From positions 9,747,807 through 9,811,806 of the forward strand of contig CM071574.1 in the NCBI GenBank assembly GCA_036426205.1: a stretch of 64,000 nt of DNA, written 5' to 3'. The DNA comes from Ascaphus truei. Lineage: Eukaryota; Chordata; Amphibia; Anura; Ascaphidae. The position numbers and the translations under genes were made by a program. Below the pieces are notes generated by a model. It made no database searches. It was given only the letters and a program-made list of their open reading frames with translations, and was not told where the DNA came from. Below, in pieces: positions 31,926-44,799 of this stretch (its first letter is position 1; every line of letters starts with the position of its first letter).

Positions 31926-33538
31926 GAAAATAAAAGATACACAAAATATTTTTAATCTAAGTTATTTTTTATCTGCACTATGGTTGTTTTCTCTTCTCTC
32001 TGAGATTGCTGACCAATATACCACACCTCCAGACCGGGATGTATTATAGTTCCAGACTGGCACCAATGCTCATTTTCCTACTGTGTTTGTGAGTAGGAAT
32101 TTGGCAGCTCTTCATTTAATTTCACATTGTTTTACAATATTACACTATCCACCTTTCTTCTTTTTTGGGCACTCTGCGACGCTCCCCTGGAATTCCATCA
32201 ACAAGTGCATCTCCCAGACTTTTGAAAGTCTTTCTACAGGGTCGAGTGATAAGTTGTTTTTGCCTTCTTATTGATATTTATTATATTCACTGTTCACTGT
32301 TGTTTAAATATATTGTTTGTTTATATATATTTTTGATATATTTTGCACATCACTGTTTTGGGTGTAGTAGAGCGCCATCTAGCATTCTTTTTTATTCTCT
32401 GCTGCTGGGAACCTGGGGTATACCTGAGTGATCGTTCAGTAGCGCCTCCACCTGTAATGGGATTCTACTATGTGGAATGACCCTGTTACAGGACAATAAA
32501 GAATACACATGTGTAAAACAGTTTTACTATACACAGCATAAACCAATACTGAGAATAATATACACCCTCACAGACCTCGCAGGACCATAACCCCTCGCCG
32601 TGCCTCCCCAACACCGTGTCCACAACCTGGTGGGGTTTGCCCAAATGTACTGAGGTGCTCCAGGCACCGGACCGTTCCAATGTCCCCCATGAGCCAACCC
32701 ACCCAAATGTGTGAGACAGCGCTGCCCCACTAAAGTGTTGAGTTGGTGCACTGGTGAGTTGGGTACCTGCCGGGTGTGTCCACACCCGGGCGTGCAGATA
32801 AAGATAGGATCCACGGATCCGAAGTGTTGAACCACGAATCCTCCGCCTTTGCGTTGGGTGGATCCCGCATAGACTGTACCACCATGGAGAGGGTCTCTGT
32901 GCAGTTGAGTGATCTGTTCCCAGATCACCTAAAGCCAGCGCAGCCGCGTCCTAGCTTTGTCTCTATGGTCTGGCTCTGGACCGCAGGCCGCAGTCACCGT
33001 GCGGCATCTCCCTGTGACCCTGCCACTAATACTGCTAAGCAGGGCAGTGTCCCTGTCTAAGGGCAAGTCCCTATAGCAACCACAAGCTATGTGGGAGTCG
33101 GGGCCTAGCTGGGGCCTAACAGGGAATATCTGGCCTAGTGCAGATGCCTCAGACACCTGCACACACAACCTACCACTTCCTTGTCCCAGCTCCGACTGGC
33201 GTGGTGTTCACAGCGCACAAAATGTATCCTATTCTGTGCAGGGGAATTCTGGTGCCCTATTGGCTCTATTGCGCCACATGTCTGTCAGCCCCAGTGCCTT
33301 CTGGGGGCTGTTGTTCCCCATGCGGAGCATCTGTGTAATGGGCGCCGCTTGCAATACCTTCAGACCGTACTGCGCATGCGCAAACTGTACTGCACATGCA
33401 CATTCAACATGGCGGTGCCCTGCAAAGAGAGCCGCCGGAGCCTCTGGCGATGCGCTTGCCTGTGCAACTTTCCCGTTGGCGCCGAAACCTGCCCACTGCC
33501 TCTGCTGCCTAGTGCCAGGGGACCCAAGTTACATCAGT

Positions 33539-35431
33539 AACTCAATATTCACTTTTTTGGAGGTCCCCACTCACTTCACACATGCATCCTCTGTTTTACG
33601 CATGAACATATTTTTTACCGATTTACATTTTGAACGGATCTTCTATTGTTCAAGAAATATAAACTGAGCACAAATATATTGGTCCGGCAGTGGTACGTCA
33701 CTGACTTGTCTGAACTTGTTTCAACGGCTTGTCTCCAGAGCAGTCTGCTGGAGCGACCTAGTTTACGTGACCCCGCCTGGGCGCCAAAGGCACAGAAGCA
33801 TAACAAGGGCTCATAGTCGGTAAAGACTCAGTGGCGCCACTATTATAAATCATCTCGAGTATATTGCAGAATAATGTAAACAAAAAATATCTGGAGAATA
33901 ATATTATATGTTGCAGTGGAAGTTATAATTGGGGGGGGGTTTAAAATCTCAAATAATTCATATGGCGGCGCTGTACCGGCACTTATTGTTTTACCGGCAC
34001 TGTATACCGGACCGGTCCGGCCTATTTTCAGCACTGCAGTAACACCTCCTGACCATATGCCAATAACAATGTCCTGTGGGTGGAGATTCTGTAGCCAGGG
34101 GCTGTAGATACAGTACATCTGACTAATGCCATTTCCTGCAGCTCTTGGAACACAGCTGCTCTTCAAACTAAAACAAACAAAAACCGTGAGTAGAAACATG
34201 TCGTGTTCTCAACGAGGGCTTTGCTAATATGACTATAAAGTACATGTTAAAGAGTCAGAGAAATGTGAAGCTTCGAGCAGACTGTACTTAGTAACGTTCT
34301 GTTCTTTCACTCCGAGCTTGGCTGGCACAGACTCAGTTCCTCCCTTCCTGCTTTGCATGCATTGCATTTAACACTTTTCAAGCCATAGTATTAACAGAAG
34401 GTCTTGTTGTTGTTATTTTCTCAGATGCCTGGTATGGAAAAACAAAAACAAAACCTGTTTTAGTCTCTATTTTAAAGTTAAGAGGCAGAGATCTGGCTGC
34501 AAAGAGTAGCAGAGGAATGCACGCAGAAAGTGCCCTGCTTTGCTCCCATTGGAAGGGGAGGGTGTGTGTGGTCACAGTACACACAGATTATAGTGAGCAG
34601 ATGTACTGCTTCACTGGCCTGACACAAACAAGAAGCAGATTAATTAGCACATGCATCCACTTTGCACTGTGTATGAGTAAAGGTTTACCCTTACCCCCTC
34701 CATGCAGTTAAGGCTGCAACTAATTGTGCAGCTATGCCCTTTTTGTGAAACATGTGGGTTATTTTAGATAGTGTGATAGTCATATGCTCGTCATTAGATG
34801 GGTGCATATAGGTTGCCGCAAAAATGGAGGAAGCGTGAAGGTTAACAGCAGTTGTGTTGTTTTGTTTTTTATTGCCATAAGTCCCAGTACATAGGGACAA
34901 ATGCCAATACAGGGGTTTATTATTGTTAAAAACATGCTAAAATCCTCATCAATCTCTTTGTTCTGCAGCGGTTGGCAATGTATTGCAAGGCACTTTATTG
35001 CGCACCCTACAGCACAGAAAGGGTTAAGGACAGTATGTTACACCATGGGTGCGCAAACTAGGGGGACGCGAGATTCTATGCGGGGAGCGCGGGGGTTACA
35101 GAGGCCCCGCGCGCACCCCGAAGGCATTTAAATTAAATGCCGGGGAAGCGGTGAAGGCCTGTGTAACTCTCTCTCACCTTGGTTCAGACGTCTTCTGGTG
35201 ACGCGTCGCGATGGCAATGCTGCGTGAAATGACGCCGCGGGGTCATGTAATGTCACGTTGAAAAGATTGCCCTCCCCTGTGTTACACAACAATATAGTGC
35301 GTGGTGTAGTGGTGTTATAGGAGGAGATACTGAATACATGTATGACGGCTCTTCAACTAGGGGCCAGATTGAAGAAAAAAAATGACATATAGGAGGGCCA
35401 CATGAGCGTTGCAATGTCATTTAAAATATAT
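33539..35431. other. Intergenic, repeat debris
   Basis: A short palindrome, CCGGACCGGTCCGG, with a nearby TACCGGCACT repeat lies at about 33973-34025. 35045-35270 is a GC-rich block beginning GGGTGCGCAAACTAGGGGG, similar in its first bases to the hAT-type element at 36341 and to 39280-39300 (GATTGCGCAAAGC). Otherwise nothing recognised. The open frames have no known product. Confidence 0.45.
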
Positions 35432-36332
35432 TTAAAGCTGCGGACCAATGCAGCACCATAGATGTGTTTTTTTTAAATAAATCAGTTCTGTACTATGAGA
35501 AAATACTTGTAGCATTTAAAAAAAAACAACAACTCTGAATTAAATTTTTGGGGGTTTCAAACTGTTTTAATGTGTTTTTTGAATAACATAAAGGTGGGGG
35601 GGGGATACAGAATAAAAAGGGAAAGGGTGGAGGGGGGTTACAACATAATCAAATCAACAGTGCACTTAACAAATAATACTAATATCTTTAACATACTAAT
35701 AGAAACAACAAAAAAAGGTATATAGGGTGGTAGGAAGGGGCAAGAGACATTAGTGGTACTGTATTAACCTTCGTCATTTTCCTGATTCTTTGGTTTTATG
35801 ATATAGTTTGGTTTATAACGTTTGAACAATTTTTCCCATTATAGAGACATTTTTAATTATTAATTTTTAATATCTTCCAATTTGTTTACATTTGTATATC
35901 TTGAAATGATGCTGTATCTTCTGGAAAGGCACTCAGCCAGGGATTCCAGATTTTTTACAAATCTCTCTGTAGTGTTATTCATAAATTCCGTCCGTTTTTT
36001 CCATTTCAAGAACTTGTCGCACCTCTTCCTGAAAGATCTGATAGGATGGTGTATTTAATTGCTTTCATTGAAGTGCTATTGTGCATCTAGCTGCTGTCAA
36101 CAGATGTGCAATTGGTTTGTTTGTTGCATAGGACACATTAGGCACAGGTTTCCCCAAAATCATTATTACAGGGTCCGTTGGTATAGTTACTCCAAACACC
36201 CTAGTAATCTCTCTCTTAATTTTCCTCCAAAAGGGAACAGCTTTTGGGCAAGTCCAAAATATATGGTACTGTATAATGTACCTCTACAACCACAATTTCT
36301 CCAACACAGAGCGCTTGGTCCTTTGTAAATAT

Positions 36333-36656
36333 GTGCTAATCCAGGGGAGCGCAAACTTTTTGAGCTGCGCTCCCCTACCAGCTCCCTCTCGCTCCCGCGC
36401 CCCCACTCACCTTGTTTGCGGCGTCAAATGATGCAGCATGACCCCGTTTCAATGGAGACTGCCGTGTGACGTCACCACGCATGACACGCGTCACAGCATC
36501 TAAAACAAGGTACGTGTTTCGTGTTGCAAGGGGCTCACGCATTTAATTAAATGCCTCGGGGAAGAGCGCGGGCCCTCTGCAAGCACACGCGCCCCCCAAA
36601 AAAATCCAGCGCACCCCGGGGATCGCGCCCCCCACTTTGCGCACCGCTGTGCTAAT
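36333..36656. mobile_element. hAT-type MITE inside the L1
   Basis: The insert 36341-36648 is flanked by an exact 8-bp duplication, GTGCTAAT (36333-36340 and 36649-36656), diagnostic of hAT-type transposition. Ends: CCAGGGGAGCGCAAACTTT on the left and CACTTTGCGCACCGCT on the right, imperfect inverted repeats. GC-rich interior, no transposase. It separates the ORF2 pieces at about 36660 and 36330. Confidence 0.85.
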
Positions 36657-37155
36657 ACCATCTCATCATACTCTTGTAGCTATTTTCTTTAATTATGGTG
36701 CAGGCAGATGAGCTTGCCGCCGCCGCCTCCCATATCTCTGCCCAATCATGTTTAGAAATCTCTGATCCAATATCTTCTTCCCATTGGGTCGAGTGTTTTT
36801 CTTTTTTGTCTAGAGAACTCAGAGTAGAATATATATTCGAAATCAACTCCTTCTGATGTGTTTGTATTGTGCACATCTCTTCAAATTTGGTTAGATGTGT
36901 ATTCTCTTGCAGAAATTATTTTGAAATAATAAAATGCCTGATTTGTGTATATCTGAAATATTCTGAAAGTGAATATTGTATTTCTTTTGTATTTCTTCGA
37001 ATGTATATATTTTCCCCAGAAACATAACATCTTTAATCCTAATATACCTATTATAAAGATACCTTTTATAATCCAAATATTGTTCCTTCCCGGTATACAT
37101 CCTGGGGGAAATTCCTCGTTCCTCCATAAGGGGGTCATAAGTGAGGGTTGTCCTT

Positions 37156-37613
37156 TTAAAGCTGCAGTTCAGTCTTTTTTTTTTTTTTTTTTACATTTAT
37201 TTTTTTACTTCAATAGTTTCGTGTGCAATCTCTAATTAGCTAAAGAACGGTATAGCTGCAGGTCAATTTGTTTTCCATGTATTGATAGGTCGAAATTTGG
37301 TGACATATTAAAAGCTGGCATTTGTTTATAATCTGCTTGACTGGCAGTGGAAGCTCATGAATATTCATGAGCAATCCTGAACTGACAAGTGCTAGAGGGA
37401 GGGCAGGGCTGACAAAGGGGTGTGCCAGAGCTTGTGACAGGACATGAAGGGGCAGTGCCTTAGCAAATGGCTGTTAAAATAGAATACAAGAAAATTGGTC
37501 TTTCAAAGTTGTTTTTTTAAAAACAGAAAATGCTAAAAGTATTCTTTCTTACTACAGAACTGATTTATTAAAAAAAACAAACATGCAGGATATTGACTGA
37601 ACTGCAGCTTTAA
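37156..37613. mobile_element. TTAA-type MITE inside the L1
   Basis: Perfect 19-bp inverted ends, TTAAAGCTGCAGTTCAGTC at 37156 and its exact complement ending at 37613, with TTAA at both limits. It interrupts the L1 ORF2 between NRPQEV...GLK and the DYKRYLYN segment. Its interior differs from the outer element (35432-38121) although the ends are related, so two subfamilies are present. Confidence 0.85.
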
Positions 37614-38121
37614 TCCCTTATTTTTCTCCCAGTTATCACAAATATTTTGTGTGAATTTAATAACCGGGTGATTATACACCTCTTGAGGTCTATTCTTTTT
37701 GGGAATCCACAATAATATGCCTATATTCTGTACCGGGATCTCATTCGCCTCAATTTCCACCTCAATTAAATTTTGTATGTATTATAATGTAACAAGCATT
37801 TTTGGTTTCTATAGGAACCTTTTACAAAGTCACACCCCCTTCTTCTTCTGAAACAGGCTCTGAAACACCACTTTTTGACCCCTGCCCTCTCTCTAGCAGT
37901 GCACAAATTGTATCTAGTGACTGCCTGGTCACATGATCTTCCCCACAGAACTTTACATATTTGGTCCTCTTCTGCTGCACTTATAGCTATTTAGTGAACC
38001 ACCGAGCCGAATCTTTGCCGATCGATCAGCAACTTAACTAGTTACTTATCATTGTGTGGATTGTATTGATGCACATATTAAGGGGGGAGGGGGGGAATGG
38101 CAGCTTGGACTGCTGCTTTAA

Positions 38122-38782
38122 GAAGAATTACAAATATTTGACTTACATCTGTCATGTATCTACTGTTGCGGCCCCTTTTAATCTCCTACATCCCCGAATG
38201 GTTTCGGGGAAATTTTCCGAATGTCATTCACTTTGCCGCATTCATGGCGAGACAGCGCTAAAAGCGCTAATACAATGAAACGCCCGCGGCGCCTAAAAAT
38301 GCCGGGACATGCCGCATCTGCCCGCGGTTTTAAAAGCCGCGCCGAAACGGCCGCACGAGGCTGAAGGCGGCCGCCACTGTATAATATCTGTATCATATAT
38401 ATTTACATTAAATGTGAGTTTCTCTATGAAAAATTGTTGCTCCACGGTGCAATGAAATTAGGAGCGGCAGACAGCCGACACCCCAAGACACTTTGTAGGT
38501 TGCATTTAGCTCACTGCCCGCAAGTTGAACAGCCCTGTTGTATGTCACCTGATGAAAGGCCCATATAGGACCTGAAACGTTGTTTCTCCTCCGTTCTTGG
38601 CTGTTACAATAAATAAAGAATTGCATTGTGAACTTGTGAACTCGACTTTGTACCTCTGTCCTGGAGGAAAACTGCACCTTGAGGAATTTGTTTGTCTATG
38701 TTGTGTTGGTTGCGCAAGCAGGACTCTCCTCAACTGAAACTGTTTTCCTGCACTTTGGAACTAATAATAAGATAAAACACAC
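38122..38782 (+). repeat. GC-rich segment and Penelope 3'-region fragment
   Basis: 38160-38390 is GC-rich with GCCGCGGGC-type inverted segments and no recognisable product. 38410-38700 looks like a Penelope 3' region on the plus strand: CTGATGA at 38549, a short stem II (AGG...CCT), then GAAACGTTG, followed by AATAAATAAAGAATTG. No nuclease coding sequence adjoins it. Confidence 0.45.
38549..38582 (+). ncRNA. Hammerhead-ribozyme-like core, isolated
   Basis: CTGATGA, AAGGCCCATATAGGACCT as an imperfect stem II, then GAAACGTTG. The catalytic boxes are intact; stem III and the cleavage triplet are not convincing (no clear CGTA or GTC), so it may be inactive. Confidence 0.4.
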
Positions 38783-40960
38783 TGGGGCCTATGCAGAGAG
38801 CTGCGTTCAGCAAAGTCGCCGTGGAAATAAAATCGCCAAAGTATTCACGTTTTAGTTAGCCATATGCAGGAAACTCCGATTCCCTTGCCGACACATTTAT
38901 AAATTTGGCGAGTTTTATTTGGCGTGAATCTCGGCATGCAGATCCGCTCGTTTTTGGCTCAGCAGTAAGCTTGTTTTTGTTGACGGGCAAACTCCCAAAC
39001 TCCCGCGCCCCCCCTAACTGACAGTTACCTGCGATCCGGCGTCATGACTTCACGTTGCCATAGTAACGTGATGTCACATGACCTTGCGGTGTCATTTTGA
39101 CACCGCGTTGCCATGGCAACGCCGGAATAAGACGCCGGACCAAAGGTAAGTAAAGCCTTACAGAGGCCCTCCAGCTCCCCCGGCACTTCATTTATGTGCC
39201 TTCGGGAAGCGTCCGGGGACTCTGTAGACACCGCGTCCCCCCGCCGGCAGTCTCGCGCACCCCAGGGGGGTCACGCCCCCCAGATTGCGCAAAGCTGCTG
39301 CACGTCGACGGCGGCTGCTTAACAAAAATGATGATCACAAACAACACTGAGTAATTCTTCACAAACACCATCCCTACGAACATATTGCATATGTCCATTC
39401 ATACAATCAATACAATAGCACATTATTGTTTATTTTACATATCAACACGTATATTGACGTGCTTCTGTATGTCACATATTTTTCACATCTGTAAAATTAT
39501 TTATGCGCATCACTATAATAACATTCTGGTATACATAGTAAAAATATAAGAGCAGTGATACTTTCACGATGCAACTGAAGTGCATGCACCAATTATAACA
39601 GTTACAAGTGAGCCCTATACTTATGTTTGCTAACTTTATCAAACACTCGTCCAATTCTATTCCGTTTCAACATCTGTCCTGTTCACATGTATTGTGCATA
39701 GGTTCTCATGGCTTTTTTTACCATAGACTACAATGTATGGTTACTTGGCCAATGTACATTAACAACATACTTTCAAGGGTAGTCCATAAACGTGTACCTG
39801 TTCTACATATATGTACGCATTATCAGCATTAATTACATATGCCATATATACTGCACAATCGTTCATGTACACCTTTTCCGTTAACATATTCTGCAATTTT
39901 TTTTTTTTTTTTGAAAAAGTCTCTTAGACGAAACGCGTCAGAGAACCTGTCCTGTTTTTATGATGGCAATGTTGCCGTAATAAAGTTTTTGCACGTTGCC
40001 ACTGCCGCCAGCCTGCTGTTTTTTGCTGTGCTCCAAGTCCCTGTCCCTCCCCTCCTTTTTACTTACCTGTTCTGGGACGGATGCATGCCTCAAGGAGAGC
40101 AGCGGTGAGGTCCCCTTCTCTGGAACGGATAGCCAGCAGGCACCAGCGAGCCAGCTATACGAGTCTCTGCACTCCCTGCTCGAGGACCCGCCGGGAACAC
40201 GTGACCCGCCACAGAAGGAACCGCCGGATGGGAGAAGCACTCCGGTCAGGTTAGAGATCACTTTCCCTATCAAATGGCTATCCGAATTGTGCCTTATTGT
40301 GCCTGAATGAAGTATTATGCTATTATGCTACCATTCTCTATATAGGGGTACCTATTTCACCGCTCCCATTTATAACTTTCAATCTGGCAAATCTGCCCTA
40401 CCACTGTTACACTGAGGATCACAACAGTCCTCAAACCGACACCAATTTGAAGCACCACCTTAGGGGTTAATTCCCTTAACTACCTATATTCTGCAATACC
40501 CTGCTGATGGCTTTACACTAAAATCTCCTTTCATCCATAAGAACATGTTGAGCGAAATAACAGAACTGTAACAACTATAAATTCAACTTCAATGAGACAT
40601 GTTCTGACAGGTCTAACTTTATGCCACTGGGATGTGTCTTTTTATTTCGCCATGTTCGCTCAACATATTTGCCGTTTTTAACTGCCGTTTACTTTTCATG
40701 ATACATTTGCCATTGTCCTGAGCAGTTATGGCGAGAATCTGTATAAGTTGTGCTTGGAATACCACGTTTTATTCGCCATGGCGATCACATGCGAGTTTAA
40801 CGTTCTCGCCAACGATTATCCGCATTTTATTTTCCGCCAAAACAAACCGCCGATTTCATACACATCTCGCCACATTTCCGCACATCTCTGCATACGTATA
40901 CCCACTTCTGGCGACATCCTGGAGATTACCTCGTTATCGGTGCTCTCTGCATAGGCCCCA
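38783..40960. mobile_element. Inverted-repeat DNA element, TGGGGCCTATGCAGAGAGC ends
   Basis: A perfect 19-bp terminal inverted repeat: TGGGGCCTATGCAGAGAGC at 38783-38801 and its complement at 40942-40960. Both ends are followed by CGCC-rich coding-like but non-coding sequence with TCGCCA/TTGGCGA motifs. Inside are later insertions: a GC-rich hAT-like block (about 39000-39300), and a Penelope 3' fragment with a degenerate GACGAAACGCG core at about 39930. No transposase frame. The target duplication is unclear. Confidence 0.7.
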
Positions 40961-42590
40961 CAGTGTACAAATGAGTGTCTGCTTTATAGACTTTTTTTGT
41001 CATAATAGAATGCATCGGTTTCTGGGACACTTGAAATGATTTTGTGCCAGGCCTGAGGTGGCATTAAACTTGCAAGTCTAGAAGGCTGGATACTGAATAA
41101 TTGTTACTTAATTTGGTTGATCAAATACAACAGCTCCCACAGCTTTGGAATTGTGTGATTCAATTGAAGTGAATTATCTGTTCACTTAGCATATACAAAA
41201 TAAAACATCAATTATCCAATAATATGTGGAGACTGTTTGTCCTGAAACAGAAAACTGCGGAAAAACACCCAAACAGGAGATAGGCAGTGAGATACGGTTT
41301 TAATTCCATCACTTCTAAGACCAAAAGTGAACTAGTGTCAGTGGCATCTTTATAGTATTTGTTTGTGCAGCTTGTCCCTTTTTTTGACAGTTGCCCGGGG
41401 GAACAATATGGCTGCCGATCTCAATCTCGCTCCCGTGGGCAATAGAAAGACATTTCAGCTTTCAATAGCTTTCTTCAGAAACTGGCAAACTTTAAAATGT
41501 TAATTCCTTGTCAAACTGGAATTCCAGAGATGGGAGAATTGCGGTGAAACTCTGAGGGGTCAATTAACCCTTTGAGTGCCATGGGACAAATCTACCCTAG
41601 GTGCCCCATGAGGCAGTAGCTTCGTAAAAATGCTCGTTGTCTTAGGAGAGATCGTGTCCTGCACGCCTACGTAGCTCAGGGCGCGATCTGCTATGATGGT
41701 GAAGGAAAGGGGCTGACCCCTCCCCTTCCATCCTCACCAATGGAGCGATCGCTTGACCGTTTCTGAAAGGGGCGGTGGGGCCAGTCCATCCAGTGTGATT
41801 CACACCAGCACTCACAGGGTTAAAGCAGGAATCCCCCAGAAGCCTCTATGAGTTTAACTTATATGTTATTATCTGGCCTCCTGAGCATGTCCTGCTCTTT
41901 TATGTTTAAATAATAAATGTTTTTCTAGTGTTAAAAATCGTGATGTTCTTCATCTCTAGCTTCCGCGGTTACCATGGTAACCTTTAGCGCTTCCTTTTAA
42001 GCTCCTGGACACTTAATAAATCAAACCCTTATATCTCGTGGACATCCGATTTCAGAAATAAAAATATTTGACAGGATAAAGTGAGGTCTCTTAAAGTAAG
42101 TAGTAATAAAAATAAGTAAAACAAAATGGCGGTCAGCACGAAATACTGCTTTAAGGTAACAAAAATAATTATATCTGCTTGATCGCTGCTTTATTATGTT
42201 AAATATAGCTAGCAGTCACTTTTTTCCTCCATAAAAAAGTATTTTAAGTAATTTTTAAAATATTATTTTCATGTTGATCAAATGCTTTGGAGATGTTTAT
42301 TCTATTGATCTGTTTATGGGGTTTATAATCTTCAGTTTCTCCCTCTTCCCCCCCTGATACTATCATTAGCCAAACAGATCAAATGGTAAATCAATAATTA
42401 TATAAATCACATAGGCCTAAACGTAAAATGACACAGGACATAGTAAAAATCTGAAACATTATTTATTTTACAAGAGAAACTTTATTTTTAAAATAGCTTA
42501 CCAGAGCCGGGTGTCCTCTCGAGCTTGTTCAGGATCCCTCCGATGTCAAAGGAACACCCTGGCTCCAGAACATGCTAAACACGTGGCCAG
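40961..42590. other. Intergenic, nothing recognised
   Basis: No gene, RNA or clear repeat boundary. 41390-41520 has a GAAAGACATTTCAGCTTTC inverted segment. Otherwise ordinary sequence. Confidence 0.4.
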
Positions 42591-42595
42591 GGGAC

Positions 42596-42913
42596 AGTGG
42601 CATAGCTAGATAAGCGCGGGCCCCCGGGCAAACATTTTTTCAGTGCCCCATTAATATTACTACTGACTGCAATTTTTTCTCCCTCCCCATCCTCTCCCTG
42701 TTCCTCGCTCTCATCATCCCTCCTCATCTCTCCTCAGCTCTCCCCTCATCACCATCATCATCATCATCTCTCTCCCCATCATCATCATCAGCTCTCCCCC
42801 ACATCACCAGATCTCCCCCTCATCATCATCCTCATCAGATCTCCCCCTCATCATCAGATCTCCCCCTCATCATCATCCTCATCAGATCTCCCCCTCATCA
42901 TCAGATCTCCCCC

Positions 42914-43010
<97 letters not shown>

Positions 43011-43030
43011 ATCTCCGCTCTCCGCCTCAT
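42596..43030. repeat. TCATC-rich array with (ATC)n run
   Basis: Begins near a CAGTGGCATAGCTAGA segment, which looks like the end of a DNA element. Continues as CTCCCCCTCATCATCAGAT units and a pure (ATC)n run of about 32 units at 42913-43009. Low complexity. Confidence 0.85.
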
Positions 43031-43073
43031 CATATCTCCTCCCCCCCTACTATTCCATGCCTACCTCTGGTAA

Positions 43074-43353
43074 TAGAGACAGGCGAGGGGAGATGGTATG
43101 CGGTAGCGGCGGCGGGCTCCCGGTGTTGAAAGATAAGCCGTAGAGGAATCAGCACTTGAGGCAAAGGCAGAGCAGGGTGGCACGAGGCGAGGAGCGCGCT
43201 CTAGCAGCAGACACCAGAAGTAAGAAAGACTTCCGGGTCAGACCGCTGGGGCGCGCTCCTCCACCGCTGTCCTGCTCTGCCTCTGTAAAAAGTGCTGATT
43301 CTTCTACCGGCTTATACCATCCGCATACCATCTCCCCGCACCTGTCTCTACAG
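43074..43353. mobile_element. GC-rich fold-back element
   Basis: GAGGGGAGATGGTATGCGG at 43084 is inverted as CCGCATACCATCTCCCC at 43319, and AGGCAGAGCAGG at about 43163 is inverted as CCTGCTCTGCCT at about 43270. It forms an imperfect palindrome of about 280 bp. It shares the GGTATGCGG segment with the 1540-1640 repeat. Frames on both strands are by-products of the palindrome. Confidence 0.6.
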
Positions 43354-44374
<1,021 letters not shown>

Positions 44375-44596
44375 TAAAACATGTTTGCTACTAATTGCTT
44401 CATTTATTTGAACTACTAATTATATTTGTTGGGCTCCCCGTTTCAGATGCGGTCTCTTGTTGTGCATAGATTCATGCAAGTGAAAATGTATCCAATAAAC
44501 CAGTGGTTAGGTCAGTGTTTCTTACCCAGGGTGCACAGCAACACTGGTGCACTGTGACCCTCTGCCAAGGGTGCCGCAGTCCCAGGGGAACACTGA

Positions 44597-44799
44597 TAGG
44601 GTTGCCAGGTGGCTCCTCCAAAAATACTGGACACAATTGTGAATGGTGCGTCAGGTCAATATGTCCAGGGAGGTAATTCCGGACACATACATGTCCAGTA
44701 TTACAGTAACTCACATTTTTTACTGGACGGAGTATCCAAATACAGGCCAGTCTGGTTCAATACCAGACACCAGACAATACCAGACACCTGGCAACCCTA
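44597..44799. mobile_element. MITE with TAGGGTTGCCAGGTG ends
   Basis: A perfect 15-bp inverted repeat at 44597-44611 and 44785-44799. The interior has repeated ACTGGAC and CCAGACA motifs. A related end occurs at about 61405-61441 (CCCGG...GGTCACCCTA). It lies in intron 1 of HNMT copy 2. Confidence 0.75.

Larger units (their letters stand above)
28080..32410 (-). mobile_element. Penelope-like element 2, nearly full length with inverted terminal arms
   Basis: The insert 28095-32395 is flanked by a perfect 15-bp duplication, TCTCTGCTGCTGGGA (28080-28094 and 32396-32410). The minus strand encodes the whole RT and GIY-YIG protein, in broken frames. Its 3' end (28095-28345) is inverted against 31958-32217 at the other end. 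Beyond the latter a 178-bp tail (32218-32395) ends TAGAGCGCCATCTAGC then a T run. So a tail-less, nearly complete copy is joined head to head to a short tailed copy. The outer 6 bases of the inverted arm (CTGGGA) also match the target duplication, suggesting microhomology at the junction. Confidence 0.9.
27992..33537 (-). mobile_element. Solo LTR (copy C), split by a Penelope element
   Basis: On the minus strand the LTR runs from TGTAACTTGGGTCCCC (33533) to GAGCTACA (27996) and is flanked by TCAG on the plus strand (27992-27995 and 33534-33537). It has TG...CA ends and a 4-bp (possibly 5-bp, TCAGT) target duplication, as in Ty3/gypsy-type elements. Removing the Penelope insert gives an LTR of about 1.23 kb. 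It shares CAGGTGGAGGCGCTAC (32439-32454, minus) and the following motifs with copies A and B, and has TCTTTATTGTCCTG near the expected polyadenylation region. No internal gag/pol is present, so it is a solo LTR. Confidence 0.75.
35538..37774 (-). mobile_element. L1-type LINE fragment inside the TTAA element
   Basis: The insert is bracketed by an 11-bp duplication, AATTAAATTTT (35538-35548 and 37764-37774). The minus strand encodes the C-terminal part of an L1-like ORF2, in pieces: NIGILLWIPKKNRPQEV (37760 down), YLDYKRYLYNRYIRIKDVMF (about 37080), GSEISKHDWAEIWEAAAASS (about 36770), and then CWRNCGCRGTLYHIFWTCPK-like sequence at about 36300, the end-of-ORF2 Cys/His motif. Two younger DNA elements interrupt it. 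It is 5'-truncated, as most LINE copies are. No clear poly-A tail at its 3' end (near 35550). Confidence 0.75.
35432..38121. mobile_element. TTAA-type DNA element (outer), split by an L1 insertion
   Basis: Left end TTAAAGCTGCGGACC at 35432; right end GGACTGCTGCTTTAA ending at 38121; TTAA at both limits, as in Kolobok or piggyBac elements. The left piece (35432-35548) and right piece (37764-38121) align end to end with the intact relative at 47216-47700: the joined point falls in CTCTGAATTAAATTTT / GTATGTATTATAATGTAAC, as in that copy. No transposase. It also resembles the disrupted copy at 54264-54744. Confidence 0.75.

Noticed and set aside
39930..39960. Further hammerhead-like motif (GACGAAACGCGTCAG)
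   Set aside because: The CUGANGA box is missing upstream (poly-T instead), so I list it only as a degraded Penelope fragment.
42596..43030. Possible CRISPR-like array because of regular CATCATCAGATCTCCCCC units
   Set aside because: Units are short, without unique spacers, and the genome is vertebrate; it is a simple-sequence array.
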